In this document: piece by piece, positions 48,752 through 60,167 of the stretch
Layout of the letters: every line of letters begins with the position of its first letter
How positions within the stretch are numbered: position 1 is the stretch's first letter
DNA from: Dermanyssus gallinae
Lineage: Eukaryota; Arthropoda; Arachnida; Mesostigmata; Dermanyssidae
DNA: 64,000 bases
Assembly (NCBI GenBank): GCA_003439945.1
Contig: QVRM01001225.1
Span: 124,001-188,000, forward strand
Direction of reading: 5' to 3'
Notes under the pieces: generated by a model
Told to the model about the DNA's origin: nothing
Databases searched by the model: none
The model's input: the letters and a program-made list of their open reading frames with translations, nothing else
Program-made: the position numbers and the translations under genes

Positions 48752-49395
48752 TTAGAGTGAACAATTGTCTCCGCGGTTATTAGCCCAGTTCGACAATGTG
48801 CCCCGAACGGATGCCGCGTTTCCTGGTTGAATGTCGAGCGACAGCCTCTGACGCAAAAACTCCGATGCTCTCGAGTCTCCCGTCGAAAGGTTAAAGCTTC
48901 TACCTACGCGCTGAATCAACTTCAGTGTCAGCGGGTCTGGTCCTTTTATTGTCTCGAAAGCCAACAAACAAAACTGGAGCGGATAACCAACGCCAGAGTA
49001 TTTTCTACATTTGTTAGCCTCTGCTAACCTGGAAGCAAAACCTGCCTGGTCCGCATTTGCACCGATCATCGAATGAGTCGGTTACAGCTGCGCGTTCCAA
49101 CAAGCACGCGACCACGTTTAAAATTATTTTTCCATTGTCCCTGGGTAGACCCGGATGTTCTAGTACACACGGAAAGCCAGCAGATCTCAGTGCTCGACTA
49201 AAAGTGTCATTCAAAGCCGAGTGACGTGCTCTTCGGCCTGCACTGAAGGCGCATGACAAGTCATAATGGGCCAACGCGTCCACAAGGTAACCACATCGAC
49301 ATTGGTGAGAAACGACTCGGTCAACACCAAGCCGCAGTCCTGTAGTGATGCGCGTCGTCTCGTCATCTAAAAGAGTCCCTATTCGTGTAGAGGGT
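48752..49395 (-). pseudogene. Invertebrate LINE ORF2, extreme C-terminal domain
   Basis: Minus-strand translation starts near 49395 with 'LDDETTRITTGLRLGVD' and then 'CRCGYLVDALAHYDLSC', followed by 'SAGRRARHSALNDTFSRALRSAGFP'. After a frame change near 49060 it continues with 'KYSGVGYPLQFCLLAFETI' and 'TGDSRASEFLRQRLSLDIQ', then 'GNAASVRGTL'. This order matches the conserved tail after the reverse transcriptase in a LINE group common in marine invertebrates and some arthropods, from memory of the family. It has a frameshift and a damaged middle. No reverse transcriptase precedes it, so only the 3' end was inserted or kept. Adjacent sequence is spacer. Confidence 0.65.
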
Positions 49396-52300
49396 AGGGC
49401 GTTAAAATTAACAGACTATGCTAAAACGTATGTTTCGTGGGAATATATTCATATGTAGAAAAAAGGCAAAATGCTCTCGTTTCCAATCGAGGGAAGTAAT
49501 GCTATTCGCTAAAACTACTTTATTCTCTCCTTTTCTTCTCTAGTTGTTTTTTTTTCTGGCAATTGTTCCTATATTTGAATAGAGCCAATTTTAAAGCGTT
49601 TTTATGATTTTATTATTTGAGACAACTTCTTCTTTAAACGTGGGGCTCATTAGTCTACAAATTCAAGAACACATGTGTTGGAACACGGATATCTTAGTAG
49701 AAATGTTTCTGTACAACTAATATCTAAATCATCCGTATTTATGTATCTTATTGTTGTTAAACCATTATCCATATGTGTGTGATTAATTGCAGGTATGCTA
49801 GATTCATGCAAATGTGCTAGTTAATGGTCTTACTAGGGATCGCATGCACTTCTTACTTGCACGAGATTGAGCCACCTGCTTTTTAATACTGTATTGACTG
49901 CTGCTACGTTAATGGTGATCACATCCTCTTTTTTCTTCTTTTTGAACTCTCTCAAAGCGCCCCTCAGCTGTTGGTGTCTTTTGGGATGGTCAGGGACTGA
50001 TTGTCTATGTACTAGGCCACTTCATTCTTTTGACCCATATACTCTCGGCTAAGTTTTAGTACATTATATACAATATCTACATGCTTGCTCACTCAAAAGG
50101 TGTTTATTGGTAATAATCACACCTTTGGACTTTGTTATTTGCAATGTGCCTATCGTTGGTCCCACGCGAACACTTAATTACCATTACTGCTTTGACACCA
50201 ACCTTTTGAGGTAAATTTTCACACTCGTTATGGTCACATATGTACCACGTGGGCACAATAACAACTTTTAGAGCCTTTACTGGTACCTGCTTCATGTTGG
50301 CTTCCTCCGCCGTCTCACCTGAAAGAAGAACAATATGCAGCTTGATTACACGTACGTGGTGTTACAGACCTCATCAACACTAATTATTGTTACCTGTAAT
50401 AGTAATTTCCAGCGCCTAAATATCATGTCACTAGTTTTTCCTACTCCGCTACCTCCCCCACACCGCCCCCTAACCTTCTCTACCTACTATATAGAATGTG
50501 CTCCCGTATTCGCCACTCCTGGCCGAGTAAATCCAGGGAAACCGTGCAAAGAGTGCGTGCATACATGAAGTGCGTGCATTTCAGCGAATTCCTCCCTCGA
50601 GGAGCAGCAAACCCCTCCAAAACCTCACAGCACGAAGGCATCTTTCTCGTCTTGCCTGCTCTGTTTGTGACACGAATGCGAACAGCACCACTCAGCTACT
50701 TGCCTGATGGCGTCACGTATTCGGTCGGCGGGATGCGTTTGAACTCAGTGTGGCCGGCCTATTTTTCTTGTTCGTCTTCTTCCTGTTTCGCCTTTCGTTT
50801 TCTCACTCATTCTCTCATTTCTTGTGCGTGGGCACAGAAGAAATCTATTATATGCTCTCCGTCCACCACCACCATCACCTCCATCTCTATCAGCCCCCCC
50901 CGCCCCCAGCCCGCCTTAGCCCGAATCGTTTCCCAGCCCTACTCGTGTATTCTCAAAATGCCGAAGTTCGGTGTCCCCAAATTTCAAATTGATGATACCT
51001 CACTAAGCAAACACCGATTTATTTCTCCCGCCGCGTACGATGGCCGCGAATAACAACAACAACAGGTTCTTCCTAGGCAGGCGGAGAAGGAGAAGAAAGA
51101 ACGAAGAGTGAACGCCGGCGGGCAAACTGGGAATGCCAAGCCGTGACGCTACTGCGTTCAGCGCGTGTCCTTAGGCCTGCTGCCGCGGCTAGAGTCGCAT
51201 GCAGAGATTCGCAGCAGGTTGTTTAGAGAGTAGTCCGCGATCGACGCTCGGCCAGCGTCGTTGAGCATTGCTTTCTATGTATACGACGCGAAAACTACAC
51301 TTTCTTTTTCCTTCTTTTTATTTTTTGTTTTGAAAACTGCCGCCACATGACGACTCGATCGTTCAGCCCTCACACGCTCATGCCCACTTTGCCCACGCGC
51401 GCATGTCGAGACGCATACATAACCCCGTGTCGCTTTGAAATTGCCTGGAATAGCCCCCCGTGCATGTTGACGCGTGCGCCCAAATACATACACACACAGA
51501 CGCACGCAGAGTAAAGAAACCATACATTTCATCTCCCCTGCTCATTAGGTAAGACTGCAAAGCTAGCTTTGCCAAAAAATAGGCCGCGAAAATCCGTACA
51601 GCTTCAACAAAAACGACTTCGTACCTCAGCTGCACAACGACAACTCTAAACGTTGTACGTGAAACTGCTGAATGTGTCGAGTTAGACGGTCAAGTCACTA
51701 ACCATCGCACAGAAATTGAGATTATTTGCATATAGTACTACGCTTGGGATAAGGTACTACTTTGCAATATATATTATGCATTTAAATGTTTTAGAAATGT
51801 ATTTCCGAACTAAATGTAACAAAATAGATATCCTAATGATGTGATGGTTCCCATACGTGGCCGCAATTAGGCCATTAGAGTATCGAACAGAATCGTAGTT
51901 GGCACAGTGTTCAATGTTACGGAAAAAATGCTCGAATGGCCTGGTTATACTCGATCGACAGTACGACTCTGACACTCGGTTTAATTGGACCGTCCTCTCC
52001 GGACGGCAAATTTATTTTAGTTCAGTAATTCCTCATTGAGCTTAAATCTTCCATAATTACACATTTGTTTGTACATGTGCACACACACATACACTAAGAA
52101 TCAATTCATAATTGAAGTGACATGCGACAGTTTTAAACTTGCCTGTGAGAGCTGCGTGTAGATTCATAGAATCGACCGCGTCTCATGATTTGTCTAGGGT
52201 CTCCGCTAATATATCAGCCTCGCACATCATTGACGATTTTGCCATCGTCAGTTTCCCGATGGCCGCCAATGAAGAATAACAACTTCTGACTCTTGCTTTC

Positions 52301-52635
52301 TTTGTCACTGATTTTTGCCTCCAACGAACGAACTTGTTATTTAGTGTTGAGTTTCTGGCAGCCGCGGTTATTTTGCTTGCCCCATTAGTGAGCTTGAGCA
52401 AGACATGTACGAGCGATGATATATCGAACGTAACAAAAATAAGTAATGTAGAGGGCCTTTGTCTTTGAATTTAAAGCGCCTTAGTGACAGTAGAACAGAA
52501 CGAGTACTGTGCTGTGAATAAATATTTTTCGAAGGCTTAACGGAACTAAAAGCAACAAAAATTAAATTAAAAATACAATTATTTACTAATGTAGCAGCGT
52601 ACAGTACCAGGATTGCTTTACTTAAAAGAGGTAGT
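49396..52635. other. Unassigned region with GC-rich island
   Basis: 50400-51550 is GC-richer, with short CAC and CCT runs and an open plus-strand frame of 185 codons (50496-51053) that has no recognisable domain. The rest is AT-rich spacer. No splice-supported gene found. Confidence 0.35.
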
Positions 52636-52980
52636 TTGGGCACCGAGGACGGAAGTTGGAAGGCCAATATTGCTTCAGATACGATAACTCTGTTAGAAGT
52701 CTACAAACTCGTGATGACCGACCGCGTTCTGAGGCTGCGCGAAATAGCGAAAGATATGAACATTAGTTATGGTTGTCGTAAATTAATGACTGCATCATTA
52801 TTAATGCAAGAAAAAATCAACTTAGAATTGGTTACCGCAGGAAGAGCTAACAATTTGCACGCGTGTGAATTTCAGCGAGAAATTTGAAACATTTGAGACG
52901 ATTTTTGCAAGATTTTTGGGCGGATTCGTGGCCGCCGACAAAACCTGGCGAAAGATATGTATGTATATTCGCAGACATAA
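52636..52980 (+). pseudogene. mariner-family transposase, N-terminal half
   Basis: Plus-strand frame 52636-52887 encodes a helix-turn-helix region: 'VYKLVMTDRVLRLREIAKDM', then 'NISYGCRKLM'. After a stop and frame change come 'FETIFARFLGGFVAADKTW' (52890-52950), where the family has 'RFVTGDETW'; the first catalytic Asp is retained in 'ADKTW'. It ends at about 52980 next to a tandem repeat. There is no second or third acidic block. Related to the fragments at 29975-30610 and 33690-34085 by its 'ETI.ARF' block. Confidence 0.7.
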
Positions 52981-53096
52981 AATTAAAAAACATTTTAAGG
53001 AGGTTGTTCATAATTCTAGACTATCCTCCGTCCCTTCTTCTAGAAATAAAACACTTTTTAGGGAGGTTGTTTTAAATTCTAGACCACCATCCGACC
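52980..53096 (+). repeat. Two tandem copies related to the 38.6-kb palindromic insert
   Basis: Copy 1 (about 52980-53030) reads AATTAAAAAACATTTTAAGG.. TTCTAGACTATCCTCCG. Copy 2 (about 53045-53096) reads AAATAAAACACTTTTTAGGG.. TTCTAGACCACCATCCG. Both match 38570-38626. They follow directly on the mariner fragment. Confidence 0.65.
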
Positions 53097-53265
53097 CCTA
53101 CGGGCTTGGAACTTAACTTGAGGTATATCTTCAATGCACAGAGGGCCGGACATGTTAAGATATCTAGGGTTTCCCCAACAGTCCTTGTGGCAGCATGGTC
53201 GCTGACTTTCAGCGGTCAATGGTTTATCATCTATTCTCAATGAGCATCGCTCAAAGAAAATTCGA

Positions 53266-53350
53266 TCAACAACAGGGATCGAACCGGCCACACCCCGGTG
53301 GTAGATGACAACCATGACTAGCGCACTAGTCCCCTAGACCACGCGGCCAC
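53266..53350 (-). ncRNA. tRNA-like SINE head
   Basis: The minus strand starts GTGGCCGCG, has a box A match (TGGTCTAGGGG), and 50 nt later a box B match (GGTTCGATCCC). Arms beyond the T loop do not pair well, and no CCA-compatible acceptor stem closes, so it is not a functional tRNA. The downstream minus-strand sequence to about 53100 may be the SINE body. A tRNA-derived SINE is the best reading. Confidence 0.55.
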
Positions 53351-55767
53351 ATATTCGCAGACCGCGACCCCCATACATGCCGCCTGTCGAAAGAGGGCGA
53401 AAAATCGAGAGAAAGATAGAGAGAAAGAGATAGAAAAGGTTGGCCACTCACTAATAATTACAGACGATCTCAGTCTCAGCGGGTGTTTTTGTCCCATCAT
53501 TGCTGTCCCAAATCTGTGGCGGCAGTTCTGCAAGTTAACCGGTTTACTATCAGCCATTAACTAGTAGGCCCCATTGTCAGTCACGGCTCCATCGCACCAC
53601 TGCAAGCCTTCCCAAAACGTCTACGTAGGTATAGACATTTCGACAAGACGTATGCATGCCATTCAACGACGCGACGGTGTACCGGCCATATATTCATTAG
53701 TCCCTTAACTCATTTGCGCCAACAGCGCCGACCAGCTCTGCTGCCTCGGCGTGCGCGTCGAACTGCTGCGACGTGCCATCCTCAATGCATATACAAATGC
53801 GGATGCCTACATATAAATATATATATATAAGACGAGCCGTTGTCGGTTCGAGTCCAAGAGGACATGCGTGCAGATTTGTACGTGTAGCTGCATGCATATA
53901 CTTAGATATATATATATATATATAACTTCATCGAGCGAACGTCACTGAGAGAGCGAAGCGGGAGAGGGCTAAGGGAAAAAGCAGAGAGAGAGAGAAAGAG
54001 GAGCGGCAGAAACCAGTAGTCAACTGATTGGATGAGCGGCCAAGTTTTTATGATTGGCCATTTAACTGGAATTGATTAAGTTCAGAGTGTACGGCGTTGC
54101 TGTCCGACAGTGGACACAGCGCGTCCGAAGGCGTGTAACTTAGCGGTGCCAAGGCAGAGTTCGTAGTAAGCGAGAAACACAGCGAGAGAGAGAGAGAGAG
54201 GAAGTATAAGGTGAAATCTCGATAGATGTAAATGAGAATTAGAAGAGAGGAAAGGCCGATCGAGTCTAGAAATGAGACCCAGCTTGTGTCTGCTTGTCTG
54301 TCTATCTGTCTGTGCGTGTGTATGTGGATGGAAGCGCTTCGGCCAGTCCGTTAACGCCGTACACAGCGGAGCGTCCGGCACTTCAGCGTCCGCACCGCGG
54401 GCATCACTGTGGTGTGGTTGCGCCATCCGCCTTGGACCGCCTCGCCTGGCTGGTCACTACGCTCTTCTCATCTCGGGACTTACGCATGACCCTACGTGAC
54501 TTGGCAGTTCAAGATGACGCAGCCGAGCGTCCGCGGGCAAAGGCGGTGTCTGTCGGAGGCTGCAGTCGGAGCTGCAATCATGCTGGCATGATGCGAGACG
54601 GTGAAAGGAGGGCAGGCGAGCAAGGCTCCATGCGGGCAGGGCGAACCTCATAGGGTAGCCGAAAGCCCCGGGAAAACGAAGCTCGCAGCAAACGCGGTTA
54701 CAACCTCAACTCATTGGTATTACAGAGGCATGGCGCTGAATGAAAGCGTTTTTCGTCGTCGCTATCTTCTTCTTCTTCTTCGTGGCCGTCCGTGGTCTGA
54801 ACACGGCAACTCATTACTTGAAATAAGAGTTACTCACAATAACAGCCAACGACCAATAGCCAGCCGCAATCGCAAGGCGACAAATACCGACCAGATGAGA
54901 CCACAAATGGTAGAGGCCTAAAGACTCAGTTGCATTGTGTCATTTCTATTGCAATAACACATTGGACAGTGTCATATATATATATATATATACGCACAAG
55001 GTGGATCATAACGTTCGTCCATGGAATACAATCAATAAATAGACGGGCCAACACCACGTATCTTCTGAAAACATTATCATTTCTTCCGTATAGCTCCGAT
55101 TAGCTGTAATAAAGCGTTTTGATAACGATGGTAAAGTTCCCGATAATTTTTGGCATGGTAGCGTGACGCCCGTTTACAACAACGTATCGGAACAGCTTGT
55201 TGTCTAAATATGCTGTGCAATTGTGCATAAAAGATATATGATATAAGTAGATATGAAACACATTTTAAATAGAGACGATTATTTTATAGAAAAAAAATGG
55301 GTAAACACAGACAGGTTAAACCTCTTGATATTGGATGCAGAGGAATCTTTCGCGCTAGTTTCATGAGCAGGGATGGATGGCTCACGATCACGACACCTAA
55401 AACATATGTTAGACCAAACGACTCGTCTGCAAGAAAACTGTGGGAAGAGCCTGAGTCCTTATGGAACCGCTATCAAGATATTCGAATTTGCAAAACAGTT
55501 ACTTGCGCAGCATGCGGAAATGAGGTACCTATGGTCTACACCCATTAAGCTGTCCAAGAAGCACTGGAAGAATTTTACGGCACATAAAGTAAAATGAAGT
55601 TATTGGTTTCACGGCAAGTACTTAGCCTGGGATAATACAGTGTGGGACAGCAAAATTAATTCGAAATCTGGCCAGAAGAACGGAAGCAACGACAAGGGAC
55701 CAGCGTGAGGAAGAATATCTGAGACAGCTTCTCGCGGTGTGTAGAGGCAATGCCGCTTCTATAATCG
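53351..55767. other. Unassigned region
   Basis: 53930-54910 is GC-richer with (GA)n tracts (about 53980-54000 and 54180-54202). Short (TA)n tracts lie near 53815, 53910 and 54975. Open frames at 55297-55600 are unassigned. A lone GGTTCGAGTCC near 53845 lacks the rest of a tRNA. Confidence 0.35.
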
Positions 55768-55838
55768 GCGCCATGGGATGAGCAGCTAAATAGCACTTGC
55801 TTGAATCGAGGCGACACGTTCGAACCTCACAACTGCAT
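55768..55838 (+). ncRNA. tRNA-like sequence (SINE head or tRNA pseudogene)
   Basis: It contains a box A-like TGAGCAGCTAAATAGC and, about 35 nt later, a box B-like CGTTCGAACCTC with spacing close to that of a tRNA gene. Stems are imperfect and no clear anticodon arm can be folded by eye. Confidence 0.4.
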
Positions 55839-56165
55839 GTTAATTACACAATTACGGTATCAATAAATGACAAAAAAAATTAAATTTGTGTACACTACAC
55901 GTAACCTGCTACGGCCTTGCCCCTCTCTACTCACAGATGAAAACCAGGATCATACAAATATTTAAAACGATCGGTCTGTTTTTCTAAACTACAGTCAACA
56001 TAGCAGTTCTGTATTCGGATGAGGATACTACCACAAAGAGCCGATCGCAGGATAGTAGACTTTTAATCGTTGTCAAATAAAGGATGTTAAGTTTCAGATG
56101 AGTCTAAAAGTTGTATCTCGATGATTCTTAAAACGAAATTAAAAATGTAATTTATGCATACGGTG

Positions 56166-56167
<2 letters not shown>

Positions 56168-56209
<42 letters not shown>

Positions 56210-56212
56210 TTT
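56168..56212. repeat. (TA)n followed by poly-T
   Basis: TA tract then 12 T; it borders the mariner fragment. Confidence 0.95.
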
Positions 56213-56800
56213 ATAGCCTTTTCCTAACGCTCTCTTACTGATTTCAAATGTGATTAAATTGCATCCGCTCAGAATTTCCCGTATTTAAACGCAAAAAGGA
56301 GTCGAGTTGGTTTTTGACACCCTCAAAAATGGCGAATTTTGCTCCTCAGAGAATTTTAATGTAAGCCGTACGAGTGATAATCTAAAGGGCCAACGTATGA
56401 TTATAAGGTGGGTGGCGAAAAACACGCCCTGAAAAAATTAACAATTTGTTGCAGGTTGTCGCAAATGTATGCGGACGGTCGTTGTCATGATGAAATGCGA
56501 TTCCCCTACGGGTGCGCAGTTCGGGTCGCTTTTTGAGAACGGCATGCTTCACACCGTCAAGCAATTAGCAGTAATTTTCATTGTTAAATGTTTTGTTGCT
56601 CTACAAAACATCATAGTACATCATCACCATACTTTCCCATCCCACCAGACACACAGCATGGTCTTCTTAGCAAGAGGATCTGCTTCTGCAACGCTGTTTG
56701 CATTTAAGCCATTGACGGCACTGTCGCATCGATGTAAACTTAGCAGGAAGCTGATTCACCGTGCGTCACACTATAGAAATGGCGGATGATGCTTGTTAAG
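56213..56800 (-). pseudogene. mariner-family transposase (mauritiana-like), central and C-terminal part
   Basis: From 56790 down the minus strand reads 'KKTMLCVWWD' (core beta strand), later 'VKHAVLKKRPELRTRRGIAFHHDNDRPHT', here cut short, which holds the second catalytic Asp in 'HHDN'. 'FRHPPYNHTLAL' follows in place of the family's 'HPPYSPDLAP', so the third catalytic Asp position is altered. Further on are degraded matches to the C-terminal 'NSL', 'VKN.L..F' region up to a poly-T end. The 56382-56564 part is the only intact stretch. The N-terminal helix-turn-helix is missing. Confidence 0.75.
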
Positions 56801-57379
56801 AACACGCGGTTGTCTCCACCAGGATCCGGTGAATTTAGTGAAACTCACTAGTCAGATCAAACTTTTTGACCGGTTCAATAGAGATTGCCTGGAGCCGTAA
56901 AATACCACTGCCGACCGAAGCATCTACCTAGCCGCTCAAAAAGTTTATTACATTAGCTAGAATAAATTAATCAGCAAGAAGAAATCGGCCAAGCTGTTTC
57001 TAGTACATACTACCTAATTCGGATACTCTTTATTATGTTCACCTGCATTAGGTACACTATAGATCGTACTATTATAAATTATAAGGGTTTAGCCCGAGGC
57101 TACGGATCGCAGCGACATCCACGCAAACATCAGTTCAGCCAACGTTAATGGCGTCTGATAATAAAAACGGCTGCGTTTGAGCAGCACGTTCAACCTGGAC
57201 GCAGCCTGGAGGAGTTATGGTCAAATTTCAGCCTGCAGAAAACCGTAAATCGACAAAATCGACAAATTAAGCGGATAAGCATTATAGGATGGTAAAACTC
57301 TACTAGTTTTTCTGGACCGGACACGAATTATAACGGCCGAGTTGTCCGGAGGTCCACGAAAACGTCCTTCTGCCCTGGG
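56801..57379. other. Spacer
   Basis: AT-rich; no recognised feature. Confidence 0.45.
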
Positions 57380-57700
57380 TGCAGGGTCGCTTCGGCTGTG
57401 GTATAGGAATGACTAAAAACAGTGTTCCTAAATACATTGACAAGACTTACTGGCTTTTACGAAGTCTAAATCTCAATCCAATGGATCACTTTGTGCGGCG
57501 CATTTCGAAGGCCAAGGTTGGAGGTGCACATCGTCAACAAATGAACTAACTTAAGCAAGTCATTCAGCAGCAATGCGATAAACTTAACAAATTCTACTTA
57601 CGTTCAACGGTAAATAGAGTGATCAAGCGCTTGGGGAAGTGTGTGACCAAAAGGGCGATCGGTTTGAATGAAAACATGTTTGTGTCTACATAACAAAATG
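57380..57700 (+). pseudogene. IS630-Tc1-mariner transposase C terminus (maT-like)
   Basis: The plus strand reads 'LLRSLNLNPMDHFV', matching the 'PQSPDLNPMDFFVW' third catalytic block with Asp retained. It continues with 'AKVGGAHRQQMN', a stop, then 'LKQVIQQQCDKL' and 'VNRVIKRLGKCV', which parallels the C-terminal helical tail of maT/related transposases. One internal stop. Upstream blocks with the first two Asp could not be traced. It is a different family from the neighbouring mariners, which have 'SPDLAP'. Confidence 0.6.
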
Positions 57701-57959
57701 CAACTATGAGTCGAAATGGTGGAATGCATTTAACCAAATATGACCTCCCTGCCTTGTTATTTGTAGATGGCATTGTACTCTTAGCACAAGGCTACAACGA
57801 ATTGAACAAATAGTTAGACATAACATTTTAGTTTGAGAAGAATTGTATCCAACATTTACATATAAAGAGGTAGTAGTGTTCCTAAGAAAAGGAATATCAG
57901 TTCGATGTATAAGATGGGTTCCAACGAAAAGGTAAGAAAGGACACTGTACGTATAGATA

Positions 57960-58290
57960 AATGTATTTATTCAAAAGTAATCACCAGAGGCCAGATCACA
58001 ATCATTTCACTTTTTTCACGAGCTGTATTTTTATGTTTGCACAATTCCTGTGGCTGCCCGAGTTGAAGCGCCTTCCTTTGAAAATCTTTTTTTACCGGAC
58101 CAAATTGTTAGAAGTCGCAGGGCAACGTCTCCGGGCTGTACGGCGGACGCTCAAGCTGCTCCCACTTGAACGTAACCAGTGAACTTTATGTGACCCGAGA
58201 GACGTGAGCACGCATGTTATCGCGGGCAGAATCACGTCATACGGAGGTGCCTGCGTACACACCCAACCACGCCAGACACTTAATTCGCGT
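57960..58290 (-). pseudogene. mariner-family transposase, C-terminal part
   Basis: From 58250 downwards the minus strand reads, in frame, 'ARDNMRAHVSRVT' (second catalytic Asp in a 'DN' context) and then 'WEQLERPPYSPETLPCDF'. The latter parallels 'HPPYSPDLAPCDFHLF' with the third Asp moved or replaced, followed by 'FGPVKKRF'. A weak match to the 'GDY' near the C terminus follows before 57960. Frameshifts and stops are present. It sits just downstream of a LINE tail and is the fourth or fifth separate mariner copy in the window. Confidence 0.65.
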
Positions 58291-58384
58291 CCGTAGATGT
58301 CTCGCTTTACGTTGTACCAAAGGCGCACATTCAATTTGAACTGGTTCGAGTGTTACTACGCTTCGCATTTTTTTTATAAGAACC

Positions 58385-59369
58385 CGTTTCATATAACATA
58401 ACATAACATAACATCACTTTTATTTCACATAAAAGGGTTGGTATCAATATACATACTTCTGTAAGACAATCGTAATTAATCACCAAATAGGCGAGCACTA
58501 TTTGGATTATCATGGGCCCATTTGGCCATACGCCAAGCAAACAGTCCGTTCACGAATTCTCCGCGGGCCACGGCTTTTGAGGTGATTGATCGTTGACTCC
58601 TTAGGTTATTGGAGCGTACATCAAAAAAGTGTCCTAACAAGTCACATTTTCGTAATTGACGTAGAACAGATAAGTTGCACTGCATGAAAAGTGTGTCGAT
58701 ACTTGGAACAACGTCATCTAACACGCTGTGGGGGCACCTGATTCGCAGGCGTCTTAGAAACATGTTTTGGACGCCATTCACCAACTTCCTATATTTGGAC
58801 AGATAAGGCTCCCAGACAGGGGAGCAATATGTGAGTTTAGGAAGAACAAGAGATTTGTAAAGGCGAATGTACACATGTGGAGTCGTTAAAATAAAACAGC
58901 GAAAGATAGTATTTATTGTGCGCAGAGATGTCTCCACAACCTTGGTAATGTGAAGGCTAAAGTTAAGATCAGGCGTAATATATATGCCTAAGTCCCGGGT
59001 ATAAGAGAGGGTCGGTAAAATGCAGTTGTCAATTTTGTAGTCAAAGTCAAGTGCACCATTTTTCAGTACAATGCATTTGGAGGGTGAGAGAATCATGTTG
59101 TTTTCAGAACACCATCGTGCAATGCCGTCGACGGCAGTCTGCAGAACAGCGTGGGAGTCACTAGAGCAAATAGGATAATAAAGTTTTAAGTCATCAGCAT
59201 ATTCAAGATATTTGACCGCCGGTGGCAGGTACTTATTTATGTCCAATACAAAAATTGTGTATAGAAGGGGGGATAAACATCCCCCTTGAGGTACACCAGA
59301 TACTGCAGGATATGGTCGACTAAGTTTGTCACCAACCTTAACTCGAAAATGACGGTCGCTTAAAAATGC
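58385..59369 (-). mobile_element. 5'-truncated CR1/Jockey-group LINE with (TGTTA)n tail
   Basis: It contains the ORF2 C-terminal part (58476-59369) and a short 3' UTR. The UTR ends in five or so TGTTA repeats (complement ACATA at about 58386-58412) after an AATAAA on the minus strand near 58420. The truncation point lies near 59369 next to a duplicated AT-rich segment. Confidence 0.75.
58476..59369 (-). CDS. LINE reverse transcriptase, C-terminal half (open)
   Basis: Minus-strand frame of about 297 codons without internal stops, preceded by TAG. It starts inside the palm: 'RVKVGDKLSRPYPAVSGVPQ', then 'GGCLSPLLYTIFV' (motif after the first catalytic Asp, which is lost). 'YLEYADDLKLYY' carries the two Asp of the YxDD box. 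'SKCIVLKNG' and 'DLGIYITPDLNFSLHI' follow, then the connection region ('YCSPVWEPYL', 'VQNMFLRRLRI') to the stop. The uninterrupted frame suggests a fairly young, dead-on-arrival insertion. It resembles the LINE at 38773 in the 'SGVPQG.CL..LLY.IF' block. Confidence 0.8.
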   Translation of the reverse strand, partial: AFLSDRHFRVKVGDKLSRPYPAVSGVPQGGCLSPLLYTIFVLDINKYLPPAVKYLEYADDLKLYYPICSSDSHAVLQTAVDGIARWCSENNMILSPSKCIVLKNGALDFDYKIDNCILPTLSYTRDLGIYITPDLNFSLHITKVVETSLRTINTIFRCFILTTPHVYIRLYKSLVLPKLTYCSPVWEPYLSKYRKLVNGVQNMFLRRLRIRCPHSVLDDVVPSIDTLFMQCNLSVLRQLRKCDLLGHFFDVRSNNLRSQRSITSKAVARGEFVNGLFAWRMAKWAHDNPNSARLFGD

Positions 59370-59383
59370 CTATAGGCCTATCA

Positions 59384-59465
59384 ATATTTTCTTTTGATAC
59401 TTAGTGTGGTATAATATTATATATATATAATATTTCTTTTGACCTATAGTGTGGTATAATATTGG
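59384..59465. repeat. Direct repeat of about 37 bp
   Basis: AATATT(T)TCTTTTGA followed by TAGTGTGGTATAATATT occurs twice (about 59384-59420 and 59429-59465), separated by a short TA run. Confidence 0.75.
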
Positions 59466-60102
59466 AAGGGGTCATTTTACCGGTGCAGAGGACCTACAAA
59501 TCCCTCGGCATCGAGTAGTGAAACTCAAATAACTGTATAGATCTAGCTTTAGAGCAAGAGAAGCCCAAATTAAGAATTGTTACGTCGCCAGAGTGAGGTC
59601 CATAATTGTGTATCAGTTGCCGAGAACCATCCTCAAGATATAGACATAATCGGAGAAAAGGCGCGTGTATATGCACATTTGGTGTACAAATATGCACGCC
59701 AGGACAACATATCACTGCCGGGAAGAGTACATTTAACTCCGTGACCGTGAAATGAGTTCACGAGACGCACGGACAGTAACTGGTTGACTTCGATGGCCGA
59801 AACACCAAGCCTCTCCCGATTCCGACGTGTCGATGAAGAACCTGCGTTATAGAATTACCTGTACCACAATACGCGAGACCCGGCTCTGTGCCGAGCAAGT
59901 GCTCTTCGTACCAGAGTGTAACGGGTTTTTCGTACCGGATCCATTCTTAGCCAGGAGTAGTCCCGCCTGCCTGAGATATGGCGTTTGTCCGGAGACAAGG
60001 CGCAGGTACACTAACGGCTATTTAGCGGTCGATTACTGAAGCGGAATCGGGTATATCTGCTAAGCCATGTTCGCCGAAATGATGTTTATAAGGGTAAATT
60101 CG
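59466..60102. other. Unassigned; weak retroelement-like frame
   Basis: Plus-strand translation across frames hints at the post-palm region of a reverse transcriptase ('YKSLGIE', then 'VRSIIVYQLPRTIL'), but the match is too weak for a firm call. Confidence 0.2.

Positions 60103-60164
<62 letters not shown>
60103..60164. repeat. (TA)n microsatellite at left end of palindrome
   Basis: Runs directly into CAGGGTGTGACTG. Confidence 0.97.

Positions 60165-60167
<3 letters not shown>

Noticed and set aside
53840..53880. tRNA gene suggested by GGTTCGAGTCC
   Set aside because: No box A at the right distance and the T stem does not pair.
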